From positions 13,067,153-13,131,152 of the forward strand of contig CM045998.1 in assembly GCA_025175895.1 (NCBI GenBank): a stretch of DNA of 64,000 nucleotides, written 5' to 3'. The notes beneath the pieces were generated by a model. The model had not been told where the DNA came from. It searched no databases and saw only the letters and a program-made list of their open reading frames with translations. The number at the start of each line of letters is the position of its first letter. The first letter of the stretch is position 1. The stretch is from Wurfbainia villosa. Its lineage: Eukaryota; Streptophyta; Magnoliopsida; Zingiberales; Zingiberaceae. Shown here in pieces: positions 1 to 11,200 of this stretch. Both the position numbers and the translations under genes were made by a program.

Positions 1-1263
1 ATTTAAGAAGAAGAATCTTTCTAACAAACTCCATTACCGTGCAAGGTATCACAAATCAACCGCTTCTAATCAAGCTCCAACCGGTTGTGGAGGAAGTTGT
101 TCCCCGCCTGATAACAGCTCCGAGGCAATGAGGGCAGAGTCCATATACAACATGATATCCAGTTCAAATGTGGATCCTCTAAAACAAGGTTCCAATGGCA
201 GTAGTAACACCAATGATATGAGCACCACTACCAGGAGGAACACCTCTGTATATAATATGACGGCTAGCTTAAATTCAGCTCCTCGGAAACCAGGTTCTGC
301 TGGTAGCAGTAACAAAAACGCCATGGAATCCACCATGAACGCATTCGCCCAATCTGAAGCTAACAAGAAAGAAACATCATCCACATTTGCATTCAACTGC
401 ATCCGGACCACAGCAGTTCCCCTTCCTAAGCAGATTCGAACCTCCACAAATCAGCAAATTGTCCATGAGAAAACAGAGGAGCCATCGGCAGCTGGGGTTA
501 CACGACAAGCAAGAGGAATAGAGCGTCAGGTCCAAGTGCAGCATCATCACCACCACCATCACCATCACCTACACGTCCATAGTATGTCACAACAAAAGCA
601 GCAGCAGCAGCAGCCAGATCTGGATGACTTGCCGGCTAAAATGGCATCGCCAGCTCCACAGTGTTGGTTGTCCAATGCCTTTGTTGGTCCAGTTGACGGT
701 AATTCTTCAAAATATAGTGTAACGGGAAGCAATTCAGCCATTTACCACCGCTGCGATGGCTATAATGGAAATAGCACCGTTGCAAACCCTGCAATGCTAA
801 ACATACTAGTTGCCGATCATATTACAGAGACAAGCAGACCTGGAGGTGGCAATGCAAGCGGCAGCGGAATAATTCAGATCCGTCTCGCTCAAAGAGATGC
901 AGCCTTGAAGAAGTTCCGGGAAAAGAGGACAGAAAGAAACTTCATAAAAAAGGTAGACAGCATTTTTTTGCGAAATCTCAAATCAACTTTGATCCTGTTA
1001 ATTTTTTGGAGTAGCAGTCTCTGTTAGAATCATGACCATATCATTTGGTTCATGGAATCCTCCTTCTATCCTATCGTCCGGTGTCTACTTTACACTCGAG
1101 TAATTTGGAACTTTGGATGGAAGTGGGCTGTTCCTTCTGTCGGTTCTATTTTCAGGTACGTTACCACAGCAGGAAAATACTCGCAGAGCAGAGGCCGCGT
1201 GTGCGCGGACAGTTTGTTAGAAAGACCGCGCGGGAAGAGAACAGCGAAGTGAAAGACAGATGA
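1..1263 (+). CDS. PRR37: PRR37/PRR73-like pseudo-response regulator, C-terminal part with CCT domain (5' partial)
   Basis: This is the 3' end of a circadian-clock pseudo-response regulator, a nuclear transcriptional repressor family. Exon 1 is open in one frame from base 2 to 952, so the gene continues left of the window and the ATG at 128 is only internal. The exon ends at AAG|GTAGAC (952/953). A 203-base intron ends at TTTTCAG (1155), and the last exon runs 1156-1263 to TGA. The junction is phase 0 and falls inside the CCT domain: AQRDAALKKFREKRTERNF lies before it, and RYHSRKILAEQRPRVRGQF follows it. The linker has a serine/asparagine-rich segment of PRR37/PRR7 type (KQGSNGSSNTNDM), a nine-histidine run near 541-570 and a short CAG/glutamine run near 598-614. 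The receiver domain lies outside the window. The family call is firm; PRR37 rather than PRR73 is uncertain. Odd points are an internal duplication and non-consensus CCT residues. Confidence 0.85.
134..337 (+). repeat. Diverged tandem duplication inside the PRR linker
   Basis: Codons 134-232 and 239-337 encode two related segments of about 33 residues. Both show the pattern S-[IV]-YNM-x3-S-x-N, then a P-x-K-x-GS-x-GSSN core, then N-x-M-x-[ST]-T. Nucleotide identity is clearly reduced, so the duplication is old. Confidence 0.6.
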
Positions 1264-2456
1264 CACCGAGCGTCAGCCTTTTCCAGTGCGAGTGTCACCG
1301 ATCGAGTCAGCCAAAATATATCATTCTTTGCTAAAGACCATACCGCCATCCATGCAGTTTCCTCATAGCCTACTGTATTAGATGAACACTGACGATGGGT
1401 CTGTTGCAGAACATGTGAGGACTTCTGTTTAAACCTTTTTTTATCGTCATTTGAGCTGAAACATTAACCCTGTTGTCGAATTTTCTGCTGTTAAAATCTG
1501 TGGGAGCCATCGCCCCTCGTGTCCCGCCCAGGGTCACCTAATTGAATATGTTTAAAAATGGGCAATTGAATCGGTTAAAATTGTTATATAGATCACACTG
1601 AATCACACCGAGTTGTAACATACATTCATCCTCCACTTTTGTATATCTATCGTACAATAATTTTAACTAAAATCATCATAGGACGTGTAAGTAATAATTT
1701 TAAACTGAAACCGCTATGAGAACCTAAATTGTTTAGGAGTTTGTAAAATTCATTTTCAATCAGTTAACTGGTTAATTTTATAAAATATAAGGAAATAATC
1801 TTAATAGAATAATATGCTATTGTTTGGACCTTTTTTTTCTTTTAGATTTGATTAAAATTCATTGCAAGTTCTATTTGAGCAGAAGTGATGGCGTGATCAC
1901 TCCAATCATCTCAATAACTAAACAGGATTTAATTTTGTAAGGATTTTTAATAACTAACAACCACCTCTTTGACTTCATCATTTCTCCTTCCAACAATATT
2001 TAACCTTTCTTTTTATTTTTATTTTTCTTTTTTTTTTTCCTTTTCCTTGCAAGATTCATCCGATTTGTCTACAGTGTCACACTAATTCCTTCTTAATTAT
2101 TTAAAAAAAAACTTAAATATGAATAAAATCTTGGATAAACATAAAGTTTATTCATACCTAAAAACACATGAAATTTTTTCACAAATCTTTGATCGTACTC
2201 GATGATAGGTCATGGCGATGAAATTTGACATTGTGATTGCTAACTAGAAGCATTTCCAAAAATTCGACATTATGATTGATGCGAGTTGTTCAGTTCGGTA
2301 CACGTGTTTAATGACCAGTGTTTCCAATATTCGAATTTCCTTTTTTATATTTTGGCTTAATGAAATTTAACGAAGCTGCGCTTTAGGAAGATATCGGTCA
2401 AATCACGGATTGAATTCCAATTAATTGCTTTGAAATTTTTGACAGATGTAGGTTTC
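1264..2456. other. Intergenic: PRR 3' UTR/downstream and upstream of the next gene
   Basis: No supported coding region is visible. The first few hundred bases are probably the PRR 3' UTR. The rest is AT-rich with pyrimidine tracts, for example around 2000-2045, and no recognisable mobile element. Confidence 0.5.
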
Positions 2457-2463
2457 TATAAAT
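2457..2463 (+). promoter_or_regulatory. Putative TATA box of the 2570-3010 gene
   Basis: TATAAAT lies 107 bases before the ATG. This would place the transcription start near 2490 and give a 5' leader of about 80 bases. Confidence 0.5.
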
Positions 2464-2569
2464 TCCATAGTTTTAAGGGACGTTTCCTTAAAACCACTCG
2501 CCCTCCAATAAATAGCACTCGATTGGGAACAAGAAATTCCAAGAAGACGACGAAGCGGCGCCGCCGACC

Positions 2570-3010
2570 ATGAGCTCCGGATGCCGCTCGTCCCTCCACT
2601 GCGTGGACGTGCAGGAGCCCTTGAAGGCCATCCATAGGGTGCCATACAAGTGGCCGGAGTCCGACATCGCCTTCGTCAAGTCGGTAGCGGCGGCGCAGAG
2701 CAGAGGAGCTCGGTTGCCCGACCTCGTCGACGGCTACTCGTGCCGGCAGCTCTACCTTCGGAGCTACACCTTCACGAAGAAGGAGACGGGGCCTCAGAAG
2801 ACGCAGAGGTGCAACCGGAAGGTCCAGGACAGCCCCACCGTCGTCTCGCCGTTCTTCTCCACCCGGAGCGCCGACGGCAGCAGCAGCAGCAGCGTCGACG
2901 ACGGCCGTCGCGAGGAGATGGAGAAGAGGAACAAGGGGCGCAAAAAGCTGAGCACAGCGGTTCGCTCCGTCCTACTCTTCTGCGGCACGAAGGTCGAAGT
3001 GGCAGATTGA
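2570..3010 (+). CDS. Small uncharacterised plant protein, single exon
   Basis: This is a 146-codon open frame with a sharp rise in GC content over its surroundings and a good start context (GACCATGAGC). A TATA box lies about 110 bases upstream. I do not recognise a named domain. The middle contains YSCRQLYLRSYTFTKKET, a pattern that looks like a conserved core. It is followed by a basic stretch, a serine run (about residues 104-108), a charged segment rich in E, K and R, and a C-terminal hydrophobic patch (SVLLFCGTKVEV). No signal peptide or clear membrane span is visible. It sits between the PRR gene and the convergent EXO70 gene, with about 525 bases separating its stop from the EXO70 stop. 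Other long frames over the same bases are GC-rich shadows. It is probably a real gene of unknown function. Confidence 0.65.
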   Translation: MSSGCRSSLHCVDVQEPLKAIHRVPYKWPESDIAFVKSVAAAQSRGARLPDLVDGYSCRQLYLRSYTFTKKETGPQKTQRCNRKVQDSPTVVSPFFSTRSADGSSSSSVDDGRREEMEKRNKGRKKLSTAVRSVLLFCGTKVEVAD

Positions 3011-3536
3011 GGTCGATGGCGATCGCGGGATTAACTTGGGGGTTAAATTGTCTTGGTTTTCTTGCAATTTGAAGAGAATATCGGGAGGTACAAATTATAC
3101 GAATACGTATACGAGGAGGATACACCGGACGCATGATCTTCTTCAGTCCTTTAATTGAGAGTAATGGAAATTCTTTGTTTAATGTTTATATGGGAACGTT
3201 AATAGAAAGTTCCTTTAAGATTTGGAGGCCTAAATTCATCCTGAAACTTGATTTTTGCTGCTTTAGATGTTTCTCAATCTAGTGAGAGGCAAGCACAACA
3301 AGCGATTGAAGAGTTGAAAATCGAGTTCCAACGAATTTGAGGAAATTTGAGAGGGTTAGCATGATAGTTAGAGAGATGACACCATCAAATTTGAAGTGCA
3401 TGAAGTTGTTGTATTGCCGTAGAACAAAATGTTTTTTTAATTTTGTAAATATATTGTCTTTGGTACAAAAATATGATTCGCTTCCTTAGCTTCTTACAGT
3501 CACTTAAGACGATATTAGATGGATCGGTGAATCCGA
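3011..3536. other. Convergent intergenic spacer
   Basis: This spacer holds the 3' ends of the small plus-strand gene and the minus-strand EXO70 gene. It is AT-rich with no coding signal. Both 3' UTRs presumably lie here. Confidence 0.5.
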
Positions 3537-5417
3537 CTAATTCTTTAAAATGGCACTAATTAGCCGGTTTATTTTGGATTCGCTGGATCGATTCGAATCG
3601 AGAACAGAGTCATCGGAATCGGTGGACTGAGAGAAAAGTCGCTCAAACCGATCCCATGCCTCGTCCGGCGAGAGCTGCGGCACAACCGCCACGTCCCGCC
3701 ACCGGTTGCAGAACCGCCGGTAAGCAGGGATTACCATGCCCCGCACCGTCGCTCTGATATCCTCCTTCATGCCGGCGTCCGCCACAACCCAGTTCGCCTG
3801 GGCCGAAAGAGCCTCGTCGAGCGCCGCAGCAAACGTCCGCATCCGCTCCCTCGCCTCCGCGGCTGAAGACACTTCCTTCACGGGCACTGTTGCTGCGACG
3901 CGGCCCCACGCCATCCGCTCGTATCCGGCCAAGTGCTGTCGGACTTTCGCCGCGTGTTGGGCCGCCCACTGCTCGCCCAGCAGCCCGCAGGATCGCATTC
4001 TATTCATGACGTAGTGGAGGTTGTTCGCCAGGAATAGATGAGAAAGGGCAGCGTCGCGGTATAAATTAGCCTTCCGCTCGAGATGACTGAGAAACGCCTC
4101 GAACAACCTGTCAAGCCGTGCGGCGAATCCCGTGGCGGAGATGGATACCGCTGACGACGTGTCCAAGGCAGGGGACTGCGGGAGCGATGGTTGAAATTCG
4201 GCAAAGATCTCCAAGACGGAAGGGTGGTAGTTGGACAGCCGAGTGAGGTAGCTCATGACGTAACGCGTAGTCGAGTCAACTCCGCCTCCAGGAAGGAGTG
4301 ACCGCAAGGGCTCTCTTAGTATCGTTGACTCAAAATCGGCGAAGGCAGCTCGCGCAGCCTCTGCGAGCTTAGCGAACGAGGCGAGGGCCTGTGTTCGGAC
4401 GGAAGATGTGGACTCAAAGGAGAAGACGAGTTCGACCTCCGGCCAAACTTCACCAATGGCGTCGTACATGTCCAAAAGCCGGAAGAACTTCTCAGGAGAC
4501 CATTTTGATTTGGCCGCCCACTCCGGAAATGCAAAAAACTGAAGGGCGGCATCACCGGCGATGCTGGAGAAGACGGCTTCTCGGGCAATGTTTGAGTTGG
4601 AGAAGACGTGGTCGATGAGAACGCGCTCGCGATGAAACAGAGTACGCACGGCGACACGGCAAGCGCCGAGCCAAGATCGGATTTTTAGTTCGAGCACAGC
4701 CCAGTCCATCTTCTTGATTTGGGGAGGGCTGAGAGACCTGTCGAAACCGAGCCGATAAAGCTCCTCGTCCACGACGGACTTGCGGAGGGTCCGGTAGATT
4801 CTCACACACTCGAAGCCGTACCCTGCAAATATCATGGTATCTGCGATGGCCCGGATGTCGGTCATGACAACAGAACCGGTGCGTTCGATCTCGGCGATGG
4901 ACTCCCTGACCACGAGCGCGTCGGTCTGATCAGGCGAGGCATTTTCATCCCAGAGGTCGTCGGAGAAGCTGGAACGGGAGGAGCGGACGGAGCGGGACTC
5001 CAGGTCAAGGAGGTCCCTGTTGGCGGCGAGTATCTGGTAGAATTCCTTCTCGAGCCGGCGCATCGCGGCTTGCATCAGCGTCTGCGCGCGGGCGAGGCAG
5101 GGGTGGGAGATGCGGGAGGGCTCCGCGGCTGCCGCGACGAAATCAAGCATGCCGCGCTGCAAGTCGCAGACCTGTGCCAAAAAGCGTCGCGCCTCGAGGC
5201 GGTCCTCGTGGAAGAGGGAGGTGACATTAGCATAGGGGGAAGAGTCCGGATCCCATTTCACGACGACCACCTCCGCTCGCGCCACCGTCTCCTCCAGTTT
5301 CGGCGCTTCCTCTGACGACGACGACGGAGAATCATCTACACGACGGCGGCGGCCGAAGTACTTACGCGGCAAGACATGCCAGAAACCTTTCCTCGCCATC
5401 GTTCCAACCGGATGCAC
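3537..5417 (-). CDS. EXO70: Exocyst subunit EXO70 family protein (intronless, H-like)
   Basis: This encodes a subunit of the exocyst, the complex that tethers secretory vesicles to the plasma membrane. The 626-codon frame is uninterrupted and has the usual length for plant EXO70. A basic, serine-rich N-terminus (residues 1-40) precedes a helical region. That region contains EARRFLAQVCDLQRGMLDF (75-93) and the family signature ECVRIYRTLRKSVVDEELYR (about 203-222). The long Exo70 C-terminal helical domain runs from about 237 to 610, with IRSWLGACRVAVRTLFHRER near 246-265. The absence of introns and the motif before the C-terminal domain resemble the EXO70H group, but I cannot assign the subgroup firmly. 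A second ATG six codons downstream (5397-5399) is an alternative start. A minus-strand TATA box lies at 5527-5534. The frame looks intact and functional. GC is high, as is common for intronless monocot genes. Confidence 0.92.
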   Translation of the reverse strand: MHPVGTMARKGFWHVLPRKYFGRRRRVDDSPSSSSEEAPKLEETVARAEVVVVKWDPDSSPYANVTSLFHEDRLEARRFLAQVCDLQRGMLDFVAAAAEPSRISHPCLARAQTLMQAAMRRLEKEFYQILAANRDLLDLESRSVRSSRSSFSDDLWDENASPDQTDALVVRESIAEIERTGSVVMTDIRAIADTMIFAGYGFECVRIYRTLRKSVVDEELYRLGFDRSLSPPQIKKMDWAVLELKIRSWLGACRVAVRTLFHRERVLIDHVFSNSNIAREAVFSSIAGDAALQFFAFPEWAAKSKWSPEKFFRLLDMYDAIGEVWPEVELVFSFESTSSVRTQALASFAKLAEAARAAFADFESTILREPLRSLLPGGGVDSTTRYVMSYLTRLSNYHPSVLEIFAEFQPSLPQSPALDTSSAVSISATGFAARLDRLFEAFLSHLERKANLYRDAALSHLFLANNLHYVMNRMRSCGLLGEQWAAQHAAKVRQHLAGYERMAWGRVAATVPVKEVSSAAEARERMRTFAAALDEALSAQANWVVADAGMKEDIRATVRGMVIPAYRRFCNRWRDVAVVPQLSPDEAWDRFERLFSQSTDSDDSVLDSNRSSESKINRLISAILKN

Positions 5418-5526
5418 AGCTAGCTCGTTCCCTCGTTCCCGGAGGAGCAGATAGGCCGGAGAATTTGCTTCGGGAACGTTCGGGATCGCAATTCTCGTCT
5501 AAGTCAGTACGAAAGAGGTTCTGATG

Positions 5527-5534
5527 TATTTATA
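5527..5534 (-). promoter_or_regulatory. Putative TATA box of EXO70
   Basis: TATAAATA on the minus strand lies about 110 bases upstream of the EXO70 start codon. Confidence 0.6.
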
Positions 5535-5849
5535 GGGAGCACGTTAGGGAAGAGGGGAGCTTACGTATGGTCTTATGTCAGGAACAGCTTCTGACGCAGC
5601 GAGGGATGTGTTTCATGGTGGATTTGTCTACTTGCTACAGTCGCTATAGTTGCTCCTCGCGCAAGTAAATATTTTTCCGCGCTGATCCACGAAATGGTCA
5701 GCCGTGACTGCTGATGTCACTATCAGAGACTTTGCGTTTTCCTAGGTTGGACAGTGTCCACTTTCATACCAACGTCCTGCTGGTTTCTACTCGCCTTGAT
5801 AGAACAGGAGATCTTTACCATTGAAGACAAAAACTCTTACTAATATTAT
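5535..5849. other. EXO70 upstream region
   Basis: This region holds the EXO70 promoter sequence between the TATA box and the truncated LTR of element G1. I recognise no further element. The G1 LTR begins to resemble its partner only from about 5850-5880. Confidence 0.45.
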
Positions 5850-6593
5850 CATTTATTTCTGTAATATATTTTGCTCTTAATATGGTAGGCTAGTTGCACT
5901 GTATCTCGACTATTATATCTTATCTCAATTATATAATATTCTAAATATATTATATCTCAGTAAATTAAATAACGTGACAGATATTTATGTTAGAATGACC
6001 AACAAAATATCCTTTATCAGGGACTCCACTCGACAAAGAGACATATGTTCATACATATCTCAAGGAAGTATGTCAGTCACATTAATGAAGACTTATCTCT
6101 CATCAGCCACGTGCGGAGCATTAATTATCGCCCATATACCTGTTGCATTTATGTGGGTAATGAGTCCTATTAATTACTTCTAAGAGTCGATGTCGACATG
6201 TAATGAAATCATACTGTTCATACCTATCGTACCGCTCTACAGGGAGGTATCTACTTATATAAAGGTAACCTGAAGGGAAGAAAAGGGGTGCGAAATCAAC
6301 CAAACTCACGCTATCCTATTTTCATTTCTCCTCTTCTTCCCAGTCTCTAACTTGAGCGTCGGAGGGGTTCGACTGAGATCTCTCTCGGCGCTCTTAATCG
6401 CCTTTCTTCTATCTAGGACCCATCTCAGCAAGCCACAACCTGTCGCTCGGCCAGTGCCGAGATGATGTCCAACTGTCCGAGACAGTGCGCTTCTTACCTT
6501 GGCAACCCCAACCGCGTCAGTGACTCATCTGCATCACTGGTCCTTGCTGTTTTCACCATTTGACATCTCAATATCTCAGTCTCAGCTGGAACA
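5850..6593 (+). repeat. Truncated 5' LTR of G1
   Basis: It matches the 3' LTR from about 16090 onward, for example ATGGTAGG(C/T) followed by the 'atctcg' motif, and it ends GGAACA directly before the primer site. The part matching 15810-16090 is missing. The left edge is approximate. Confidence 0.7.
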
Positions 6594-6597
6594 TAAT

Positions 6598-6615
6598 TGG
6601 TGTCGTCTGTGGGAA
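6598..6615 (+). other. Primer-binding site of G1
   Basis: TGGTGTCGTCTGTGGGAA lies four bases after the LTR. The G2 equivalent begins TGGCGCCGT, which is complementary to the 3' end of tRNA-Asp. The G1 copy has one C-to-T change in this part. Confidence 0.65.
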
Positions 6616-6639
6616 GTCGTAAACACAACTGAGATAGAG

Positions 6640-7800
6640 ATGGGAGACCAAGAGCGAACTCTGACGACCATAACTCTACCGAAGGGAGTATGACGAGGAA
6701 AAACATTATCGCTCTCGTCAAAATCACCATGGAGGATGTCATACGTGAACACTTTCCTAGGGGTCCCGCTCTAATGTCGACGTCTCCTAGCCCGATCCAA
6801 GGTCCAACACCAACACTCGCTCCTTTGACTTCGGTCCCTCCAAAGACAATCCCAATAGTATCATTACCGACCGAGTCATCTTCAACATCATCCCTATAAG
6901 AGTCCTCTGAAGAGGTGTCCTCTTACATGCTGCCCGAAAGAGATCCCAAAAAGGGAAAATCTCAGTCAGTCAGTATGGACTCTCTCCTCTCCCCCAGCAT
7001 TATAGCCGAGAGACTTCCCAAACATTTCAAAATGTTGTTTGTTGGGAAATATAACGGTTCCGCTGACCCAGAGGAACATTTAAGTCGATTCAAAAAGGCT
7101 GCCTTGCTACATAACTATTCTGATTGAGCAAAGTGCAAAGTCCTTCCTCAACCTAGTGGGATCTGCACAAAGATGGTTTGACCGACTTCCCCAAGGATTC
7201 ATTCGCTCCTTTGAAGAACTTGTTGCTCTTTTTCTCCAATACTTCGTCAGTAGCAAAAGGTATCGTAAAATTGCTCAGTACCTTTTGTCTATAAAACAAA
7301 GAAGTCAGAAGTCTTTGAGAGAATATATACATCGGTTCAACCGAGTGACTGTGGATGTCTCGAGTATCTCTCCCGAGACGATAATTAATGCCTTTTCCCA
7401 AGGCTTAATACAGAGGGATTTCTCAAAGTTCTTAATGAAGAGACCCCCACCTCATTTTGAGGCATTGTTGGGATGAGCGGAGGCATACATCAATTTGGAG
7501 GAGGTCGAGAGAGCAACAAATGAACAAAAGGCGTGGGGGAGTCTAGCAAGCCTCAACCACCAAAGCCGAACAAAAAAGTCCCCATTCCGGCACCGACTCG
7601 TCCTCCCTGAACCATGCATGCTTATGCTCCGCGGTTGGTTAGAGATAAAGTAATTCATGTTGTACAAGAGACTACTCGCCCATTAACAATACCAAGTCAG
7701 CATAGCCATTTCTGTGCCTTTAATCAAGTATATGGTCACTCGATCCGAGAGTGCCGCAACTTGGCCGAGGAAGTCAGATAAGTGATGCGGGAGCAGCATA
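6640..7800 (+). pseudogene. G1 gag remnant
   Basis: Pieces in shifting frames match the gag of G2. The N-terminal part starts at ATG 6640 and passes a frame break before 6690. A gag domain core then contains GSADPEEHLSRFKKAALLH (about 7048-7110) and SAQRWFDRLPQGFIRSFEE (7159-7220). A Tat-type zinc knuckle of the form C-x2-[NH]-x4-H-x4-C lies near 7710-7755. In-frame stops occur at about 6897, 7125 and 7474. The product would form virus-like particles around the element RNA; it cannot be made intact from this copy. Confidence 0.8.
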
Positions 7801-8215
7801 AGAGTTTTAACGTCTAGCTCAGATTTTCGTAGATAGAGGCAAGGCTCGAGCCAAGGAACCAGACCCAGCGGAACCCTTTGAGGCGGGCTCGCCAACCCTC
7901 GCTTGGAGAGTTGGATAGACGAGCCCACGCTCCACGGAGGGCTAGGGAAGTTTCCCTAGGGCAACCAGATCCTCGGCCAGAATCGCCGAGAGACCTATTC
8001 AACACTCCACACTGAGATACCATCAGTATGATCACCGATGGAGACACGGATGGAGACTCAAACTGAGCTAGGAAGGCTCATGGAAGGCACCTGGAGAACA
8101 TGGAGGTGAATACTAGCTGAAGATGTGCTGAAGGACCTTCAATAAAATTCGACCTCAAGGATATGCGAGGAGTTTCTGCCTCACACGATGATGCCTTGGT
8201 GATCTGAGTCACCAT

Positions 8216-11200
8216 AGCCAATTATGACGTGGGGCAGAGTCTTCATGGATACAGATAGCTCGGTTAACATTTTGTTTAAAGAAGCTTTTATTTTCATGTA
8301 GCTCGACATAACTCAACTTCAACCGATGAACACTGCCCTATTTGGGTTCTCGGGCCATGAAATATCTCCACTTGGCCGGATTAATCTACCTCTATCTTTG
8401 GGAGAAGAGCCCCTCCTCGGACTAGAATTACCACTTTCACAGTGGTAGATGCCACCTCCGTTTACAATGTTATTTTAGGAAGGCTGACACTACATTTCTT
8501 TGAAGTTGTTGTATCTAGTTATCACCAAAAGATTAAATTCCCCGTAAATGATCAAGTAGGCGAAGTTGTGGGAGACCAAAAGGCAGCTGGAAAATGTTAT
8601 GTAGAAGAAGTCTGGACATATCCAAGGAAGAGCCAAAAAATTGAAGTCGCAGAAGTTTACACCTTCCGAGAAGAGCCGCGAGGTGAAGATGAAGCTGTGC
8701 AAATATGGTTGGATCAACCTAGCTGCATTGTCTGGGTTGTCGTCGACTTGCCATCCAAGATAAAACAAGGGGTAGTCAATAGCCTTGCGGACAACCGAGA
8801 TATTTTCACTTGGCCTGAGGAGCGGAACCAAAGCATCTCTCGAGCTATAATGGAGCATCATCTGAATATTCTCTCCGAAGCCCGGCCAGTGAAGCAGAAG
8901 AGAAGACACTTTGACCCAGAGAAAGATCAAATGATCCGAGGGAAGTACATAAATTGTTGCAATCTGGGTATATCAGGGAAGTCCAGTTCCCTGAATGACT
9001 ATCAAATATTGTACTGGTACCTAAGCCAGGAGGAAAGTGGAGGGTATGTATAGATTTTCGAGATCTCAATAAAGTATGCCCTAAAGATTGCTACTCCTTA
9101 CCTCGGATAGACCAGCTTGTTGATTCTATAGTAGGATGTGAATTAATTTGTATTTTACCATCAAATTCTATTGGCATAAGAGGATCAAGAAAAGGTCAAC
9201 TTTGTTACGAGGGATGACACTTTCTGCTACAAAGTTATGCCATTCGGATTAAAGAATGCTGGTGCCACTTATCAGAGGCTAATGGATAAAGTCTTTTGAT
9301 CTCCAATAGGCCGGAACATTAAAGTCTATGTGGACGACATTCTCATCAAGTCCACTAAAGTCGAAGACATTGTTAAAGATATGGCGGAAACATTCGACAC
9401 ACTGCGTCGATATGGAATTCAACTCAATCCTAACAAATGCATATTCGACATCCAAAATGGTAGGTTTCTCAGATACATATTGACCGAGCGGGGCATTGAA
9501 GTTAACCCGGGGAAAGCTCAAGCCTTGCGAAATATGACCTCTCTTCGAAATACCAAAGAAGTACAAAGGCTGCTCGGCAGGATAACAGCGCTCTCACGGT
9601 TCATCCCTAAGTCGGCTGAGCAGAGTCTCTCCTTTTTTAAGATGCTCTGTAAGTCAGCTCGATTTTCATGGGATGAAAAATGTGAACAAGCCTTCGTGGA
9701 GCTAAAGCAATATATATCCGAGTTACCCGCACTAGCAAAGCCAATAGCAGGAGAAAACTTACAGTTGTACTTGTCTGCATCTGAAGAAGTTGTAGCATCT
9801 GTCCTGATTCAGCAGGAGGATGGTAAGCAATTACATATCTATTTCATCAGTCATTTGTTAAAAGATGTTGAAAGCCGATATACAATATTGGATAAATTGA
9901 CCCTTGCTCTGCTTATAATGGCTAGGAGGCTTCACCCATATTTTTTATCTCATTTGGTCATAGTATTGACCAACAGCGATCTCTGAAAAATATTAACCAA
10001 CCTTGAGGCCTCCGATTGTTTGATTAAATGGACCATGAAACTGGCCGAGTGTGACATTTAGTACCAACCTCGGATGGCTCTCAAGAGACAAGTATTAACA
10101 GACTTCTTAGCTGAGACACCGGGGGCCGAAAAAAACAAAGTATGGAAGATATATGTTGATGGCTCGGCTATTAAGCAAGGAAGTGGAGTAGGAGTGTTGT
10201 TGATATCTCCTCAAGAAGATATGATTCGAATAGCGGTGCAACTCAATTTCTGAGCCTCCAATAATGAAGCCGAATATGAAGCTTTACTGGCTGGTTTGTG
10301 GGTGACTCGATATGTCGGGGCCTCTCAGATTTCTTTATATTCTGACTCATAGTTAGTTGTGGAGCAAGTTAAAGGGTCCTTCGATACCAACAACTAGCGG
10401 CTCCATCTCTACATACAAGCTAATTGCAAGCTGGTAGCATAATTTCAAGAGGTCATCCTTCATAAAATTCCTCAGGCAGATAATCAGAAGGCCGATGAAT
10501 TAGCTCGCATGACCAGTGCACTTACTACTTGGAGCCTAGAGGACTCACTGGATGAGACCCAGCTCGTCGCACATATAGATCAAAATCAGAATGTGCCAAG
10601 AAGTCCTCCGGACTGGAGGGATCCTTTAATTAATTATCTGGAGATGGAAATACTATCGGATGACCGAGCTGAAGCACTGATCATCAAGAAAAGAGAAACC
10701 CGAATTGTCTTAATCGGAGATACCCTATACAACCGGGCTTTCGCTTGACCTTTGCTCAAGTGCCTCGGTCCCGAGGAAGTCGATTATGTCATGAGGGAGA
10801 TACATGAAGGCTGATGCGAAAACCATTGGGGAGTGACATCCCTAGCCTAGAAGATTATCTTGGCAGGATATTTTTTGGCCAACTCTCCAAAAAGACGTCA
10901 CTCACTGTGTTCGCATATGCCTCAGCTACCAGAAACATCAGAATTTCTCTCAACAACTAGCGAGTTACTAAAGGCATCAATAATATTGTGCCCTTTCGAC
11001 TAGTGGGGAATGTATATAGTGGGTTCATTGCCAACCAGGCCGAATCAGAAAAAGTTCCTGCTGATCGTTGTGGATTATTTCTCAAAATGGGTGGAGGCAG
11101 AACCATTTACCAAGATAACCGAGGATATGGTACTGAGATTTCTCTGAAAAATATAGTCTGCCGGTTCGACATCCCGAGAAGGCTAGTCTTGGACAATGGG

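Noticed and set aside
2650..3134. Long alternate frames over the small gene (2650-3072 plus, 2772-3134 minus)
   Set aside because: Arginine/alanine-rich shadow frames produced by high GC content; 2570-3010 has the better start context and a TATA box at the right distance.
4719..5315. 198-codon plus-strand frame opposite EXO70
   Set aside because: Shadow of the GC-rich EXO70 coding strand; no recognisable motif.
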